Shown here: positions 1 through 8,313 of the stretch, one piece after another | Layout: each line of letters opens with the position of its first letter | Position numbering within the stretch: position 1 is the stretch's first letter | Origin: JAJFFW01 sp963922595 | Lineage (GTDB): Bacteria; Pseudomonadota; Alphaproteobacteria; Caulobacterales; Parvularculaceae | Reading direction: 5' to 3' | Length of the DNA: 54,667 bases | NCBI GenBank assembly: GCA_963922595.1 | Contig: CAWUIM010000015.1 | Span: forward strand, 1 to 54,667 | The notes under the pieces: model-generated | What the model saw: only the letters and a program-made list of their open reading frames with translations | Database searches by the model: none | Told to the model about the DNA's origin: nothing | Position numbers and translations under genes: made by a program

Positions 1-305
1 CGCGCCGCGGCCACCGCGCCGCCCATTGTCGCGCGGGCGCGGCGGACCACATGGCTCGACCAGGGAAAGCCGATCCGGCGCATCGCTTTCGCATCGATCG
101 TTCCGTTTTCGATTGCGGTGACATAAGCATGGTGATGCGCGCGCAGAAGCGCCTCGTCTTCGATGATCGGCGAGGCGATAAACTGCGCGCTGCGCAACAC
201 CTCATCGTCGATCAGCATGCGTCGTAACATGCCGTACTTTGAACCGGGGAAACGGTGTCCAGGCGGCAGCGCCAAGTCGAACGTATCCGAGAAGTAGAAT
301 TTCAT
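1..305 (-). CDS. Histone deacetylase family protein, N-terminal part (runs off the window)
   Basis: The frame opens at an ATG at 305 and runs off the left edge, leaving about 101 codons. The N-terminus begins MKFYFSDTFDLALPPGHRFP, followed by KYGMLRRML, LLRAHHHAYVTAIENG and IGFPWSSHVVRRA. This is the pattern of the bacterial HDAC-like amidohydrolases (acetylpolyamine or acetyl-lysine deacetylase superfamily), which open with a PxGHRFPxxKY motif. Members are zinc hydrolases that remove acetyl groups. The catalytic His-His pair and the zinc-binding Asp/His residues would lie outside the window, so activity cannot be judged. It is transcribed away from the lipoprotein gene at 441. The family call is fairly sure; the substrate is unknown. 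Confidence 0.75.
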   Translation of the reverse strand, partial: MKFYFSDTFDLALPPGHRFPGSKYGMLRRMLIDDEVLRSAQFIASPIIEDEALLRAHHHAYVTAIENGTIDAKAMRRIGFPWSSHVVRRARATMGGAVAAA

Positions 306-440
306 GAGCGAAATAGTGAAATAATTGCTGCGGCCCGTCGGTTTATCGCAAATCCAGATCAAATCACCGCGAGCGGACTTTGCAAAGGGGAGGCGGTGAC
401 GCAGGGTCGCGTTAAGTCAGGTATTTGAGAAGGAAAAATA

Positions 441-818
441 ATGCTTAAGCGCACGTTGGCCGCAACCCTGTCGGCAGTCCTCGCAAGCGGATGCGTCGTT
501 TCCATAGACGGCGACAGTGACCCGGATTTTTCGACACATTATTCCCATGGCGGCGGCCTCAGCGCTATTTACGGCGCAGAATTCTCACCGGGCGCGCTAA
601 CTGTGACCGTTCGCGATAATGGCTGCACGACCAAGGATTTTTTTGCGGCTTCAGTCCGGCGTGAAGCGGATAACGCTTTCGAGGTCGGCCTGGAGCGTGT
701 CCGCCGGGATTATTGTGAGGCCGCGAATCCGGACGGCGTTGCGCTCACCTGGACATTTGCTGAGCTCGGTCTGCCTGCGGGCGCCGAAGTGACGCTTTTG
801 AACAAAGTGAAGCGCTAG
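441..818 (+). CDS. Small predicted lipoprotein, function unknown
   Basis: A 125-residue protein with a basic start (MLKRTL), a short hydrophobic stretch and a lipobox-like LASGC ending at residue 18, so it is probably a lipid-anchored envelope protein. The lipobox has Ala at -3, which is tolerated but not ideal. The mature part has two further Cys (in DNGCTTKDF and RRDYCEAA) that could form a disulphide. An AGAAGGA ribosome site precedes the ATG. I do not recognise the family. The 3' end overlaps the 3' end of hemH on the other strand by 4 bases. The upstream gap (306-440) holds its own promoter by inference, but no clear -35/-10 pair is visible. Confidence 0.65.
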   Translation: MLKRTLAATLSAVLASGCVVSIDGDSDPDFSTHYSHGGGLSAIYGAEFSPGALTVTVRDNGCTTKDFFAASVRREADNAFEVGLERVRRDYCEAANPDGVALTWTFAELGLPAGAEVTLLNKVKR

Positions 819-1861
819 TCGATCCATCCGGCCAACTCGCGACGGCAGATCTGTTCGATCAGATCGATCATCTCGGGTTCGGCATTGAGGCAAGGGATCG
901 CGTCGAAGCGTTCGCCGCCGAGCTCTTCAAATTGTTCCCGGCCGGCGATCGCTATTTCTTCCAGCGTTTCGATACAGTCAGCTGTGAAGCCGGGCGTAAT
1001 AACGGCGAGGCGCTTCACGCCCTCGCCCGCGAGCCGCTCAATCATATCTGTCGTTGCCGGCTCCAGCCATTTTTCACGACCGAACTTTGACTGAAACGCC
1101 AGCGGCGCAAATTCGTCCGTCCAGCCCATTTTCGCTCGCAAGAGGCGCGCCGTCTTCTGGCAATGGCAATGATAGGGATCGCCATTGCGGAAATACCGTT
1201 CGGGTATTCCGTGAAACGAAATAATCATGCGCTCCGGCGCCCAGTCGAGACTGCGGAGCCGCCTTTCTGTAACGGCTGCTAGCGCGTCAATGTAAGCGGG
1301 GTGATCGTGAAACGCAGGTGCTGTGCGAACCGCAGGGTGCCAGCGTAATTCTTTTACGGCGTCAAAAAAGGCGTCATGAACGCTGCCCGTCGTTGACGCT
1401 GAATATTGCGGGTAAAGAGGGATCGCTAAGACGCGTTCACACCCGGCCTCTTTCAGGGCTTGCATCCGATCGTGGATTGATGGGTTTCCGTATCGCATCG
1501 CCCAATCGACCATGATTTTTTTTGACGAAAACCGCTCGGCTAACGCGTCCGCCTGCCCGCGCGTGAAATACCGCAGCGGCGATTCCGGCGGATCGGTCCG
1601 CCAGATCAATTTGTACGTTTTCGCGGTTGCCGCAGGGCGAATATTAAGAATAACGCCATGGAGGATCGGCAACCAAACCGCGCGCGGTAATTCCACGACC
1701 CGCGGATCGCTCAAAAATTCACGCAAATATCGCTTTACCGCCGGGCCCGTGGGTTCGTCAGGCGTGCCGAGATTGATTAACAGAACGCCCACTTTTGACG
1801 TTGCAATCGCAGGATGATCAACCGGGAGCGCCGTCTCGGGCGCGGTGATAGGCGCATTCAT
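815..1861 (-). CDS. hemH: Ferrochelatase
   Basis: Ferrochelatase inserts Fe(II) into protoporphyrin IX, the last step of haem synthesis. Family marks are clear: LLINLGTPDEPTGPAVKRYL near the N-terminus, FLSDPRVVELP, GNPSIHDRMQ, LYPQYSASTTGS, the catalytic-His segment SFHGIPERYFRNGDPYHCHC and FQSKFGREKWLEP. At 348 residues it is normal for a proteobacterial enzyme. I chose the ATG at 1861; an in-frame TTG six bases upstream (1867) is possible but less likely. The gene is last in a minus-strand run below the acyl ligase, with a 76-base gap that contains a weak terminator-like hairpin, so it may have its own promoter. Confidence 0.96.
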   Translation of the reverse strand: MNAPITAPETALPVDHPAIATSKVGVLLINLGTPDEPTGPAVKRYLREFLSDPRVVELPRAVWLPILHGVILNIRPAATAKTYKLIWRTDPPESPLRYFTRGQADALAERFSSKKIMVDWAMRYGNPSIHDRMQALKEAGCERVLAIPLYPQYSASTTGSVHDAFFDAVKELRWHPAVRTAPAFHDHPAYIDALAAVTERRLRSLDWAPERMIISFHGIPERYFRNGDPYHCHCQKTARLLRAKMGWTDEFAPLAFQSKFGREKWLEPATTDMIERLAGEGVKRLAVITPGFTADCIETLEEIAIAGREQFEELGGERFDAIPCLNAEPEMIDLIEQICRRELAGWID

Positions 1862-1904
1862 GGTCAAGGCTTTCGAAACACTTGTCGCTCCAGATCATAC
1901 GCTT

Positions 1905-1923
1905 AAACCGGCGCGCCGGGTTT
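1905..1923 (-). terminator. Weak terminator-like hairpin between acyl ligase and hemH
   Basis: A GC-rich inverted repeat, AAACCGG-(cgcg)-CCGGGTTT with one bulge, lies 15 bases past the ligase stop. On the minus strand it is followed only by a short T stretch (TTTAA). It could attenuate read-through into hemH; it is not a strong intrinsic terminator. Confidence 0.3.
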
Positions 1924-1937
1924 GTCACAGCCGCAAT

Positions 1938-3710
1938 TTATTCCGCCGCGTCTTTCGCGGTGTCCGCTGGGTCTTCGTCGTCATTGGCCGCTTCTTGCGC
2001 CGAGATCTTCTCCGCCGCCTTCGCCCTTTCTTTGGCCTCTTTCGCCAGTTTTTTCGCTTCAGCCCGGCGTTCGGCCTCCAGTTTCTTGGATTTCTTCTTC
2101 TCCGCTTTTAATTCTTCTTTGGTCGGCGGCGTTTCTTCTTTCTTCCGGGTCAAGGCTTCAACGCCATCCTTGGCGGCCTTGGTGATCGCCACATAGTCGA
2201 GTTTTCCTGTCCCGAGAACCGGGACCTCTTCGACCGTGACGATTTTCTTGGGGACGGCGATTTCAGGGACGCCATGGGTTTGCGCCCAAGTGAGCAGCAT
2301 CGCCCGGTCGGCTTCCTCTTTGTCAGTGACGAGGATGATCTGTTCGCCTTTGCGCGGGTCAGGCAAGATCGCCGCCGCGTGCATATTATCCGGCCATACG
2401 GCGGAGGCGCAATTTTCAACGACGGCGAGCGACACCATTTCCCCGCCTATCTTTGCAAATCGCTTCATGCGCCCACGGACGGTTACGTAACCTTCCTTGT
2501 CAATGGAAACGACGTCGCCCGTATCGTGCCATCCGTCTTTAAGCGGCTTAATCACGCCGGGCTCGGCGGGGGAGATGTATCCTTTCATGACGTTCGGGCC
2601 ACGCACAATCAGCTTGCCCGCGTCATCAAGCCCTTCAACGGGTTCAAGCTTGTGCTCAACCGCCGGCAATAGTCGGCCGATAGTTCCCTGGCGGATGTCG
2701 CCGGGCTGGTTTGCGGCGAGGACAGGCGATGCTTCAGTGACGCCATATCCTTCAAGCACTTCAAAAGAAAAACGCCGTTCCGCCATTTGTCGCGTTTCGT
2801 CGCGAACGCGCTCCGCGCCGCAAACCGCCATGCGCATCGAGCTCATGCCGCCATCCTGACTTGCGCGCATATATTGTTGCAGGAAGGTGTCTGTCGCGAA
2901 CAGAACGGTTGAGCTTGTCTCAAAAATTCTTTTGGCGATGATCTTCGTCTGCAAAGGCGAGGGATGCAAAACGACGGGATATCCGACAATCAGGGGCCAG
3001 AGCGTTCCCGCTGTCAGGCCGTAGCAATGAAACGTCGGAAGCGGATTAAAGAAGATGTCCGTCGGCGCAATATCAACATGCGCGGCGATCTGTTCGATAT
3101 TGGCGATAATATTGGCGTGCGAAAGAACCACGCCTTTCGGATCGCCTTCTGTCCCCGACGTAAACAAAATGACGCCTGGATCGTCAGGGTTCGGCGTTGC
3201 GGCGAGCAGGCTAGGCAGGAACGGGCCAAATAAAGCGCGCGCCTTGTCGATGGGTTTCACCTCTTCGCGCACATCTTCCAGATAGATAAACTCAACTGCA
3301 TCCGAGAGGTCTTCAATCAGTTTTTCCAGTCCGCCGACTTCCACAAATTTGTGCGCCGTAATCACCTTGGTTACTTCGGCGGCTTTGCACGCCGCTTTCA
3401 GATTCTTGACGCCGGCGGTGAAGTTCAGCATCGCGGGGATGCGCTCGCGCGCGTGGAGGGCGAAAATTGAAATCACCGTTCCCGCGCCAGTCGGAAGCAA
3501 GACGCCGACTTTCTCGCCAGCCTGTGTTTTCCTGGCTAAAGGTCCGCCCAACGCAAATGCGGCGCGGGTAATGTCCTGATAGGTGAGTTTGCGTCCGTCC
3601 CCGTCGATGATGGCCCGCGTTTTGCCGCCCTTGCGCCGCGCCGCTTCAAGAAATGCCTGGAAAATCCCGCGGCGCGAGCGCCGTTCCACGCGTTTTACTG
3701 GATCGCCCAT
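1938..3710 (-). CDS. AMP-forming acyl-ACP/acyl-CoA ligase, Aas-like, with charged C-terminal tail
   Basis: An adenylate-forming enzyme that would activate a fatty acid with ATP onto CoA or ACP. The P-loop LFTSGTEGDPKGVVLSHANI (about residue 178), FNPLPTFHCYGLT, GYGVTEASPV and the hinge DGWHDTGDVVSIDKEGYVTV are all present. The catalytic Lys region near the end reads VLGTGKLDYVAI. The closest pattern is the ligase half of Aas (acyl-ACP synthetase/2-acyl-glycerophosphoethanolamine acyltransferase), but no acyltransferase domain is fused. Residues from about 518 to 590 form a Lys/Glu/Ala-rich, probably helical, low-complexity tail, absent from most relatives. A good GGAGA ribosome site precedes the ATG. 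Substrate is not decided by sequence. Confidence 0.85.
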   Translation of the reverse strand: MGDPVKRVERRSRRGIFQAFLEAARRKGGKTRAIIDGDGRKLTYQDITRAAFALGGPLARKTQAGEKVGVLLPTGAGTVISIFALHARERIPAMLNFTAGVKNLKAACKAAEVTKVITAHKFVEVGGLEKLIEDLSDAVEFIYLEDVREEVKPIDKARALFGPFLPSLLAATPNPDDPGVILFTSGTEGDPKGVVLSHANIIANIEQIAAHVDIAPTDIFFNPLPTFHCYGLTAGTLWPLIVGYPVVLHPSPLQTKIIAKRIFETSSTVLFATDTFLQQYMRASQDGGMSSMRMAVCGAERVRDETRQMAERRFSFEVLEGYGVTEASPVLAANQPGDIRQGTIGRLLPAVEHKLEPVEGLDDAGKLIVRGPNVMKGYISPAEPGVIKPLKDGWHDTGDVVSIDKEGYVTVRGRMKRFAKIGGEMVSLAVVENCASAVWPDNMHAAAILPDPRKGEQIILVTDKEEADRAMLLTWAQTHGVPEIAVPKKIVTVEEVPVLGTGKLDYVAITKAAKDGVEALTRKKEETPPTKEELKAEKKKSKKLEAERRAEAKKLAKEAKERAKAAEKISAQEAANDDEDPADTAKDAAE

Positions 3711-3837
3711 GAATGAATGTCTCCTGACCCTGCCGCCCCGTTTTTTTATGGTTCTGCGCCGCCTTTGACGGCTTGTTTCAGAAAGTTACAGCATCGCTTT
3801 GCCGGACGCAAAGCCAATCGCGCCATGCGTTGATATC

Positions 3838-4533
3838 TTATGCGGCGTAAATTTCCTCAAGGATTTGCCGAGCGGCGGCGCCCGGATCATCAGCGGCGAT
3901 GATCGGCCGACCGATGACCAGGTGATCCGCACCCGCCTTAATGGCGTCGGCAGGCGTGACGACCCGCGCCTGATCGTCTGCGCTGGCGCCTTTCGGGCGC
4001 ACGCCCGGCGTGACGATCGTCAGCGCGTCGCCGAACCGCGCTCTAATGGCGGGCGCTTCTTTCGCAGAGGCGACGACGCCGTCGGCGCCCGCCTCCGCCG
4101 CGAATTCGGCGCGGTGCAAGACCAGATCCTCAAGCGCTATATTTATGCCGGACGCATCAAGGCTCTCCTGCGTCAGACTTGTCAAAACGGTGACGCCGAG
4201 GATCTTTAGTCGCGGTTCGTCGCCGCGGCCTGCGACGGCGCCTTTCAGCACATCCGGTTCGGCGTGAACGGTGAGAAAATCGCCGCCTAAAGCGCAAACG
4301 CTCCTGACGCCGCGTTCGACGGTGGCGCCGATATCATGGAACTTGAAGTCCAGAAAAACCTTTTTGCCCATCTCTGAAAGCTCTTGCGCGAGGTCGAGGC
4401 CGCCGATGGGGAAGAGCTGATAACCGATTTTATAGAAAGCGCCGGCGTCACCGACAGCGGCCACAATCGCGCGCGCCTCGGCGACGTTTGGTTTGTCGAG
4501 CGCGATAATCAGGCGTTCAGCGGCGGATGTCAT
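3838..4533 (-). CDS. pyrF: Orotidine 5'-phosphate decarboxylase
   Basis: Converts OMP to UMP, the last step of de novo pyrimidine synthesis. The protein (231 residues, normal length) starts with the IIALDKPNVAEA strand and carries the catalytic LDFKFHDI motif (the DxKxxD charge network), ILGVTVLTS and VTPGVRP, and the phosphate-binding end ADHLVIGRPI. The start ATG overlaps the stop of nth by 4 bases, so the two are probably translationally coupled. The order MFS-nth-pyrF, all overlapping, suggests one message. Confidence 0.97.
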   Translation of the reverse strand: MTSAAERLIIALDKPNVAEARAIVAAVGDAGAFYKIGYQLFPIGGLDLAQELSEMGKKVFLDFKFHDIGATVERGVRSVCALGGDFLTVHAEPDVLKGAVAGRGDEPRLKILGVTVLTSLTQESLDASGINIALEDLVLHRAEFAAEAGADGVVASAKEAPAIRARFGDALTIVTPGVRPKGASADDQARVVTPADAIKAGADHLVIGRPIIAADDPGAAARQILEEIYAA

Positions 4534-5333
4534 GGGCGCGTTCCTTTTGATGGCCGCTGACGTTTTGCCGCCGCGGCTTTCTGTTTTGACTTTGGCGACG
4601 ATTTTTTCACCGTCTTGGGTTTTGAAGCCTTGCGTTTTGCAGATGAACTTTTTGAAGGGGCGCTCTTTTTTGTTTTCGCGTCGTCGACCACTGGTGTTTT
4701 ATCTTTGTAAAGACAGATATCAGAAATTTTACATCGCCAGCATTCGGGTTTGCGCGCTTTGCAAATATAGCGTCCATGGAGAATCAACCATATATGCGCC
4801 GGATGGCGATATTGGTCGGGGGTGATCCGCTCCAGCCCTTTTTCCACATCAAGCGGCGTTTTGCCGGGCGCCAGACCTGTGCGGTTGCCGACCCGAAAAA
4901 TATGCGTGTCCACGGCGATGGTCGGTTGTCCGAACGCCACATTGCAAACGACATTGGCGGTTTTTCGTCCAACGCCCGGCAGTTTTTCCAGATCGTCTCT
5001 GTTTTCCGGCACTTCGCCGCCGAAATCGTCGATCAGCATTTGCGATAACGCAATGACGTTCTTTGCCTTGTTTCGCCACAGGCCAATCGTTTTGATGTAC
5101 CCGCCCAACGCGTCTTCGCCCAATTTGACCATCTTTTGCGGTGTATCGGCGACGTCGAACAAGACCTTCGTCGCCCTGTTAACGCCAACATCTGTCGCTT
5201 GCGCGGAAAGAGCGACCGCGACAACAAGCGTATACGGATCTTTAAAATATAACTCAGTTTCCTCCGTGGGTGCGTCGATGGAAAGTCGGTCGTATAATTC
5301 TGCGGCGGCCGCTTTCGTTAATTTACGCGGCAT
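4530..5333 (-). CDS. nth: Endonuclease III (DNA glycosylase/AP lyase) with basic C-terminal tail
   Basis: Base-excision repair enzyme that removes oxidised pyrimidines and nicks the AP site. The helix-hairpin-helix LPGVGRKTANVV, the catalytic Lys lying upstream in SAQATD...GLWRNKAKNV, and the catalytic Asp in AVDTHIFRVGNR are visible. The [4Fe-4S] ligands follow as C-x6-C-x2-C-x5-C (CKARKPECWRCKISDIC). The enzyme normally ends shortly after this cluster (about 210 residues). Here a further ~56 residues rich in Lys, Ser and Pro follow, probably disordered and DNA-binding. It overlaps the upstream MFS gene by 11 bases and pyrF by 4. Confidence 0.96.
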   Translation of the reverse strand: MPRKLTKAAAAELYDRLSIDAPTEETELYFKDPYTLVVAVALSAQATDVGVNRATKVLFDVADTPQKMVKLGEDALGGYIKTIGLWRNKAKNVIALSQMLIDDFGGEVPENRDDLEKLPGVGRKTANVVCNVAFGQPTIAVDTHIFRVGNRTGLAPGKTPLDVEKGLERITPDQYRHPAHIWLILHGRYICKARKPECWRCKISDICLYKDKTPVVDDAKTKKSAPSKSSSAKRKASKPKTVKKSSPKSKQKAAAAKRQRPSKGTRP

Positions 5334-6588
5334 CTTTGATGTCCCCTTCGCTAATGTGGGCGTCGGAAGGCATCGAAGCCGTCACGATCTTGAAAAGCGA
5401 AGCGCTCGCCAAAATGAGAACGCCAGCCATCAGGAACGGCGCTCCCGGAAAGTACGCGCCGTCATCGTCGGTGAAAGCGGCGAAAAGTTGGGTCATCAGA
5501 ATTGGCCCAATAACGATCGTGATGGCGAGACTGCACGTAATCGCGCCTTGCAACGCGCCCTGTGCGTTTTCCGGGACAACTTTCGTCATAAGCGCTTGCA
5601 TGGACGGCGTTGTTAAGCCGCCGATGCATCCAATGAAAACGCCCACATACATTTGCCAGCCGGCGTTTGCGAATGCGAAAATCAAAAATGAAATCAATCC
5701 GGCCATAAGACCGATGAGCGCTGTCGTTACCTCGCCGAATCTCTTGACGGCTTCGCCCGTCAGTCCGCCTTGAATGGCGGCGAGCGTGATCGCGTAGAAA
5801 GTCACTGAAACGCCAACGTCAAAGGGGTTCCAGCCAAACTGTTCCTTATTGAAAAACGCCCAGATATGGACCAGCGATTGTGTGGCGATCTGCATCAAAA
5901 AAAGCGCGGATAGAATGCCGATGACGGACGGATAATGTTTGATTTCACCAAGACCGCCCAGCGGATTGGCGCGCCGCCATTCAAAGGACCGCCTGTTTTC
6001 GGGCCTTAGCGTTTCAGGCAGCACGATCCAACCGTAGACCATGTTTAAGGCGGTGAGTGCTGCGGCGACGTAAAATGGCGCCCGCGTGTCGATGCCGGCG
6101 AGGACGCCGCCAAGGGCAGGCGCCAGAATGAGTCCGGCGGCGCCTGCGGCTGATACAATGCCGAAATTCTTCGCGCGCGACGCGCCATCGCTGACGTCCG
6201 CGACATAGGCGTTGGCGACAGACCAGGTGGCGCCGGCGACGCCGGCGAGCGTGCGGCCCACAAACAGCATCCATAGGGCCGGGGCGACCGCCATAAAAAG
6301 ATAATCGATCGCGAGCCCGCCGAGGGCGATCAGAAGGATCGGTCGCCGCCCAAACCGGTCGCTCAGATTGCCGGCGATGGGCGCGCAAAAAAACTGCATG
6401 ATCGCGTAAGCGAACACGAGCCATCCGCCGATCCTGGCGGCCTCACCGGTTGAAACGGGTGAAAGCGACTGGATCAGGTCCGGCATCACGGGAATGATGA
6501 TCCCGACGCCGGCCATATCAATCGCCATCGTGACGGCGATGAATGTCAGGGCGTGCTTTCCCGGTGATTTTTCTGACGCGGGCGGCAT
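5323..6588 (-). CDS. MFS transporter, TetA/DHA1-like drug-proton antiporter family
   Basis: A 421-residue inner-membrane protein with about 12 predicted membrane helices. The loop 2-3 signature GNLSDRFGRRPILL and the helix 5 motif (GRTLAGVAGATWSVANAYVA, compare the TetA-type GxxGA...AxIAD pattern) place it with the tetracycline-efflux-like branch of the DHA1 family. The first helix reads AVTMAIDMAGVGIIIPVMPD, as in TetA. Chromosomal relatives in alphaproteobacteria are usually called TCR/Tet MFS transporters and need not give resistance. It heads the overlapping MFS-nth-pyrF unit. The gap to the divergent DUF2244 gene (6589-6698) must hold promoters for both sides. Substrate unknown. Confidence 0.88.
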   Translation of the reverse strand: MPPASEKSPGKHALTFIAVTMAIDMAGVGIIIPVMPDLIQSLSPVSTGEAARIGGWLVFAYAIMQFFCAPIAGNLSDRFGRRPILLIALGGLAIDYLFMAVAPALWMLFVGRTLAGVAGATWSVANAYVADVSDGASRAKNFGIVSAAGAAGLILAPALGGVLAGIDTRAPFYVAAALTALNMVYGWIVLPETLRPENRRSFEWRRANPLGGLGEIKHYPSVIGILSALFLMQIATQSLVHIWAFFNKEQFGWNPFDVGVSVTFYAITLAAIQGGLTGEAVKRFGEVTTALIGLMAGLISFLIFAFANAGWQMYVGVFIGCIGGLTTPSMQALMTKVVPENAQGALQGAITCSLAITIVIGPILMTQLFAAFTDDDGAYFPGAPFLMAGVLILASASLFKIVTASMPSDAHISEGDIKDAA

Positions 6589-6698
6589 GGCTTATCCGGT
6601 TGCGGCGAACTTGGCTTATAGACTGTGCGCTTTACTTGCGGCAATTGGCGTTCTGTCACCGTTTGAGCTGGCGCCGCGGAAGCGCTAATATTCGTCTT

Positions 6699-7256
6699 AT
6701 GGCGCGTGTTCAAATAATCGAAAATTTAGCCCCCGTCGCGAAGGGCCGGGCCACGGAATTGCCCGCGTTTCGGGAGGAGATATCGAAGGCCGACGACCGT
6801 GTGTTTGAGGCGGTGCTATATCCCAACCGATCGCTGCCGAACAAAGGGTTTGCGCTTGTGATGGCTGTTGTCATCTCGGCGAATATCATTTTCGGGACCT
6901 ATTTCTTTTCAATCGGCGCCTGGCCTGTTCTTGGATTTTGCGGTCTCGATATTTTCCTCGTCTGGCTCGCTTTTAAAGTTAGCTATCGGCAGGGGCGGCT
7001 CCATGAACGCGTCTTGATCACAGAGGACGAGATGTGGGTCGCGCGGGTTTTGCCGTCGGGCCATGAGACGCGCTGGCGCCTGCAGCCGTTCTGGACCCGC
7101 GTTGAGATTGATGATCCGGTCCGCCACGAGAGCCAGATCCAGCTTTACTCCAAGGGCGGGGCACTGGTGATCGGATCGTTCCTGTCGCCGCCCGAGCGCG
7201 CCGACCTCGCCGCGGCAATAACGCGTGCGCTCGACAAACGGCGCGCTCGCCCATGA
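6699..7256 (+). CDS. DUF2244 membrane protein
   Basis: A 185-residue protein starting MARVQIIENLAPVAKGRAT. It matches the DUF2244 pattern: an N-terminal FEAVLYPNRSLPNKGF stretch, two adjacent membrane helices (about residues 50-95), then ERVLITEDEMWVARV and a C-terminal SFLSPPERADLAAAI segment. Function is unknown. An open frame continues upstream to 6543, but those codons lie over the divergent MFS start and look non-coding, so I chose the ATG at 6699. The stop overlaps the next gene by 4 bases. Members are often found near nth in alphaproteobacteria, as here. Confidence 0.8.
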   Translation: MARVQIIENLAPVAKGRATELPAFREEISKADDRVFEAVLYPNRSLPNKGFALVMAVVISANIIFGTYFFSIGAWPVLGFCGLDIFLVWLAFKVSYRQGRLHERVLITEDEMWVARVLPSGHETRWRLQPFWTRVEIDDPVRHESQIQLYSKGGALVIGSFLSPPERADLAAAITRALDKRRARP

Positions 7257-7798
7257 CGCTCTTCATCGCGATCATATTGTTCGGATTAGCCTTGCTCAGC
7301 GGGCTTTATTGGTTTTGGTCAAAACGGATCGACGCAGAAATCGCAGAGGGCGCGGAGATCGAATGGGCGGCGCTCGAAAAGAATGAGCCTGAATTGCTAA
7401 ACGGATATGACCGTGCGGCGTTCGGCGACATCTATCGATTGGTCCATTTCCCGCGCTTTCCGGGCTATGCGCTGGCGGCGCTGGTAACATTCGTGGTCTC
7501 GCTGCCGCTGACGCTGGCTGCAATGAGCGGGGGCGTTTGGCTTGCGGGTCAGGCGGGGGTTCTGCCGGCGCCGGTTGAGATCGCGAAATACATACCGATC
7601 GGCGAGACCCGCGCTGTCGACGTCAAAGGGTGTAATGCCGAATGCCAAATTTATTTGGCGGAAGGCTTTGGCGGCTTTTTCTTCTTCTTCGCAATCCTCG
7701 GCGTATGGCTGGCGATCTTCGCTTATTTTATGCGCCGCTATCATCAGCGCCGACCGGGTTTCTTGCGCGATGAAATCATCCGTAACCGTCCGTCTTGA
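7253..7798 (+). CDS. Small membrane protein of unknown function, coupled to DUF2244
   Basis: A 181-residue protein with three predicted membrane helices: the N-terminus (residues 2-20), about 68-98, and a Phe-rich one, about 138-162 (GGFFFFFAILGVWLAIFAYF). Between helices 2 and 3 is a loop with two Cys (KGCNAECQIYL) that would face the periplasm. The ATG overlaps the DUF2244 stop by 4 bases, so the two are likely made together. I do not recognise the family. Confidence 0.7.
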   Translation: MTLFIAIILFGLALLSGLYWFWSKRIDAEIAEGAEIEWAALEKNEPELLNGYDRAAFGDIYRLVHFPRFPGYALAALVTFVVSLPLTLAAMSGGVWLAGQAGVLPAPVEIAKYIPIGETRAVDVKGCNAECQIYLAEGFGGFFFFFAILGVWLAIFAYFMRRYHQRRPGFLRDEIIRNRPS

Positions 7799-7808
7799 GA
7801 GGTGAGCC

Positions 7809-8249
7809 GTGGAATATCTTCATACAATGGTCCGCGTGAAGGACTTGAATGCGTCGCTGGATTTTTATTGCGACAAGCTCGGCCTCGTCGAAGTTAACCG
7901 ATATGAAAATGAGAAAGGGCGCTTCACCCTCGTGTTCCTCGCCGCGCCCGGCGACGTTGATCGTGCGAAAGCCGATAAAGCGCCGCTCGTTGAGCTGACC
8001 TATAATTGGGATCCTGAGGACTATGAGGGAGGGCGAAACTTCGGCCATCTCGCCTATCGCGTGGAGAATATTTACGAGACTTGCCAACGCCTCATGGACG
8101 CCGGCGTGACGATCAACCGTCCGCCGCGCGACGGCCATATGGCGTTTGTGCGTTCGCCCGACGGCATTTCAATCGAGTTGTTGCAGAAAGGGGACAGTCT
8201 CGCCCCCGAAACGCCTTGGTCCCAGATGGAGAACACCGGCGCCTGGTGA
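7809..8249 (+). CDS. gloA: Lactoylglutathione lyase (glyoxalase I)
   Basis: Glyoxalase I converts the methylglyoxal-glutathione hemithioacetal to S-lactoylglutathione. The 146-residue protein is one vicinal-oxygen-chelate unit of two beta-alpha-beta-beta-beta modules. The expected metal ligands are in place: His5 (MEYLHTMVRV), Glu62 (LVELTYNW), His80 (NFGHLAYRV) and Glu123 (SIELLQ). The short length without the extra loops of the eukaryotic zinc enzyme suggests the nickel/cobalt-type bacterial class. It starts with GTG at 7809 behind a GAGAGGTGAG ribosome site, 10 bases after the preceding gene. Confidence 0.93.
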   Translation: MEYLHTMVRVKDLNASLDFYCDKLGLVEVNRYENEKGRFTLVFLAAPGDVDRAKADKAPLVELTYNWDPEDYEGGRNFGHLAYRVENIYETCQRLMDAGVTINRPPRDGHMAFVRSPDGISIELLQKGDSLAPETPWSQMENTGAW

Positions 8250-8313
8250 TCTTCGCCTTATTGTTTTTTTAAGCCGGGCTTCCCATAGATATCGGGTTCG
8301 AACAGGGTGGCCC

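Noticed and set aside
6543..6698. N-terminal extension of the DUF2244 gene
   Set aside because: It overlaps the divergent MFS start and promoter region and does not resemble the family; ATG 6699 fits.
8265..8285. T-run after gloA as a terminator
   Set aside because: The T-run at about 8265 is not directly preceded by a stem; the nearest dyad overlaps the stop codon and is short.
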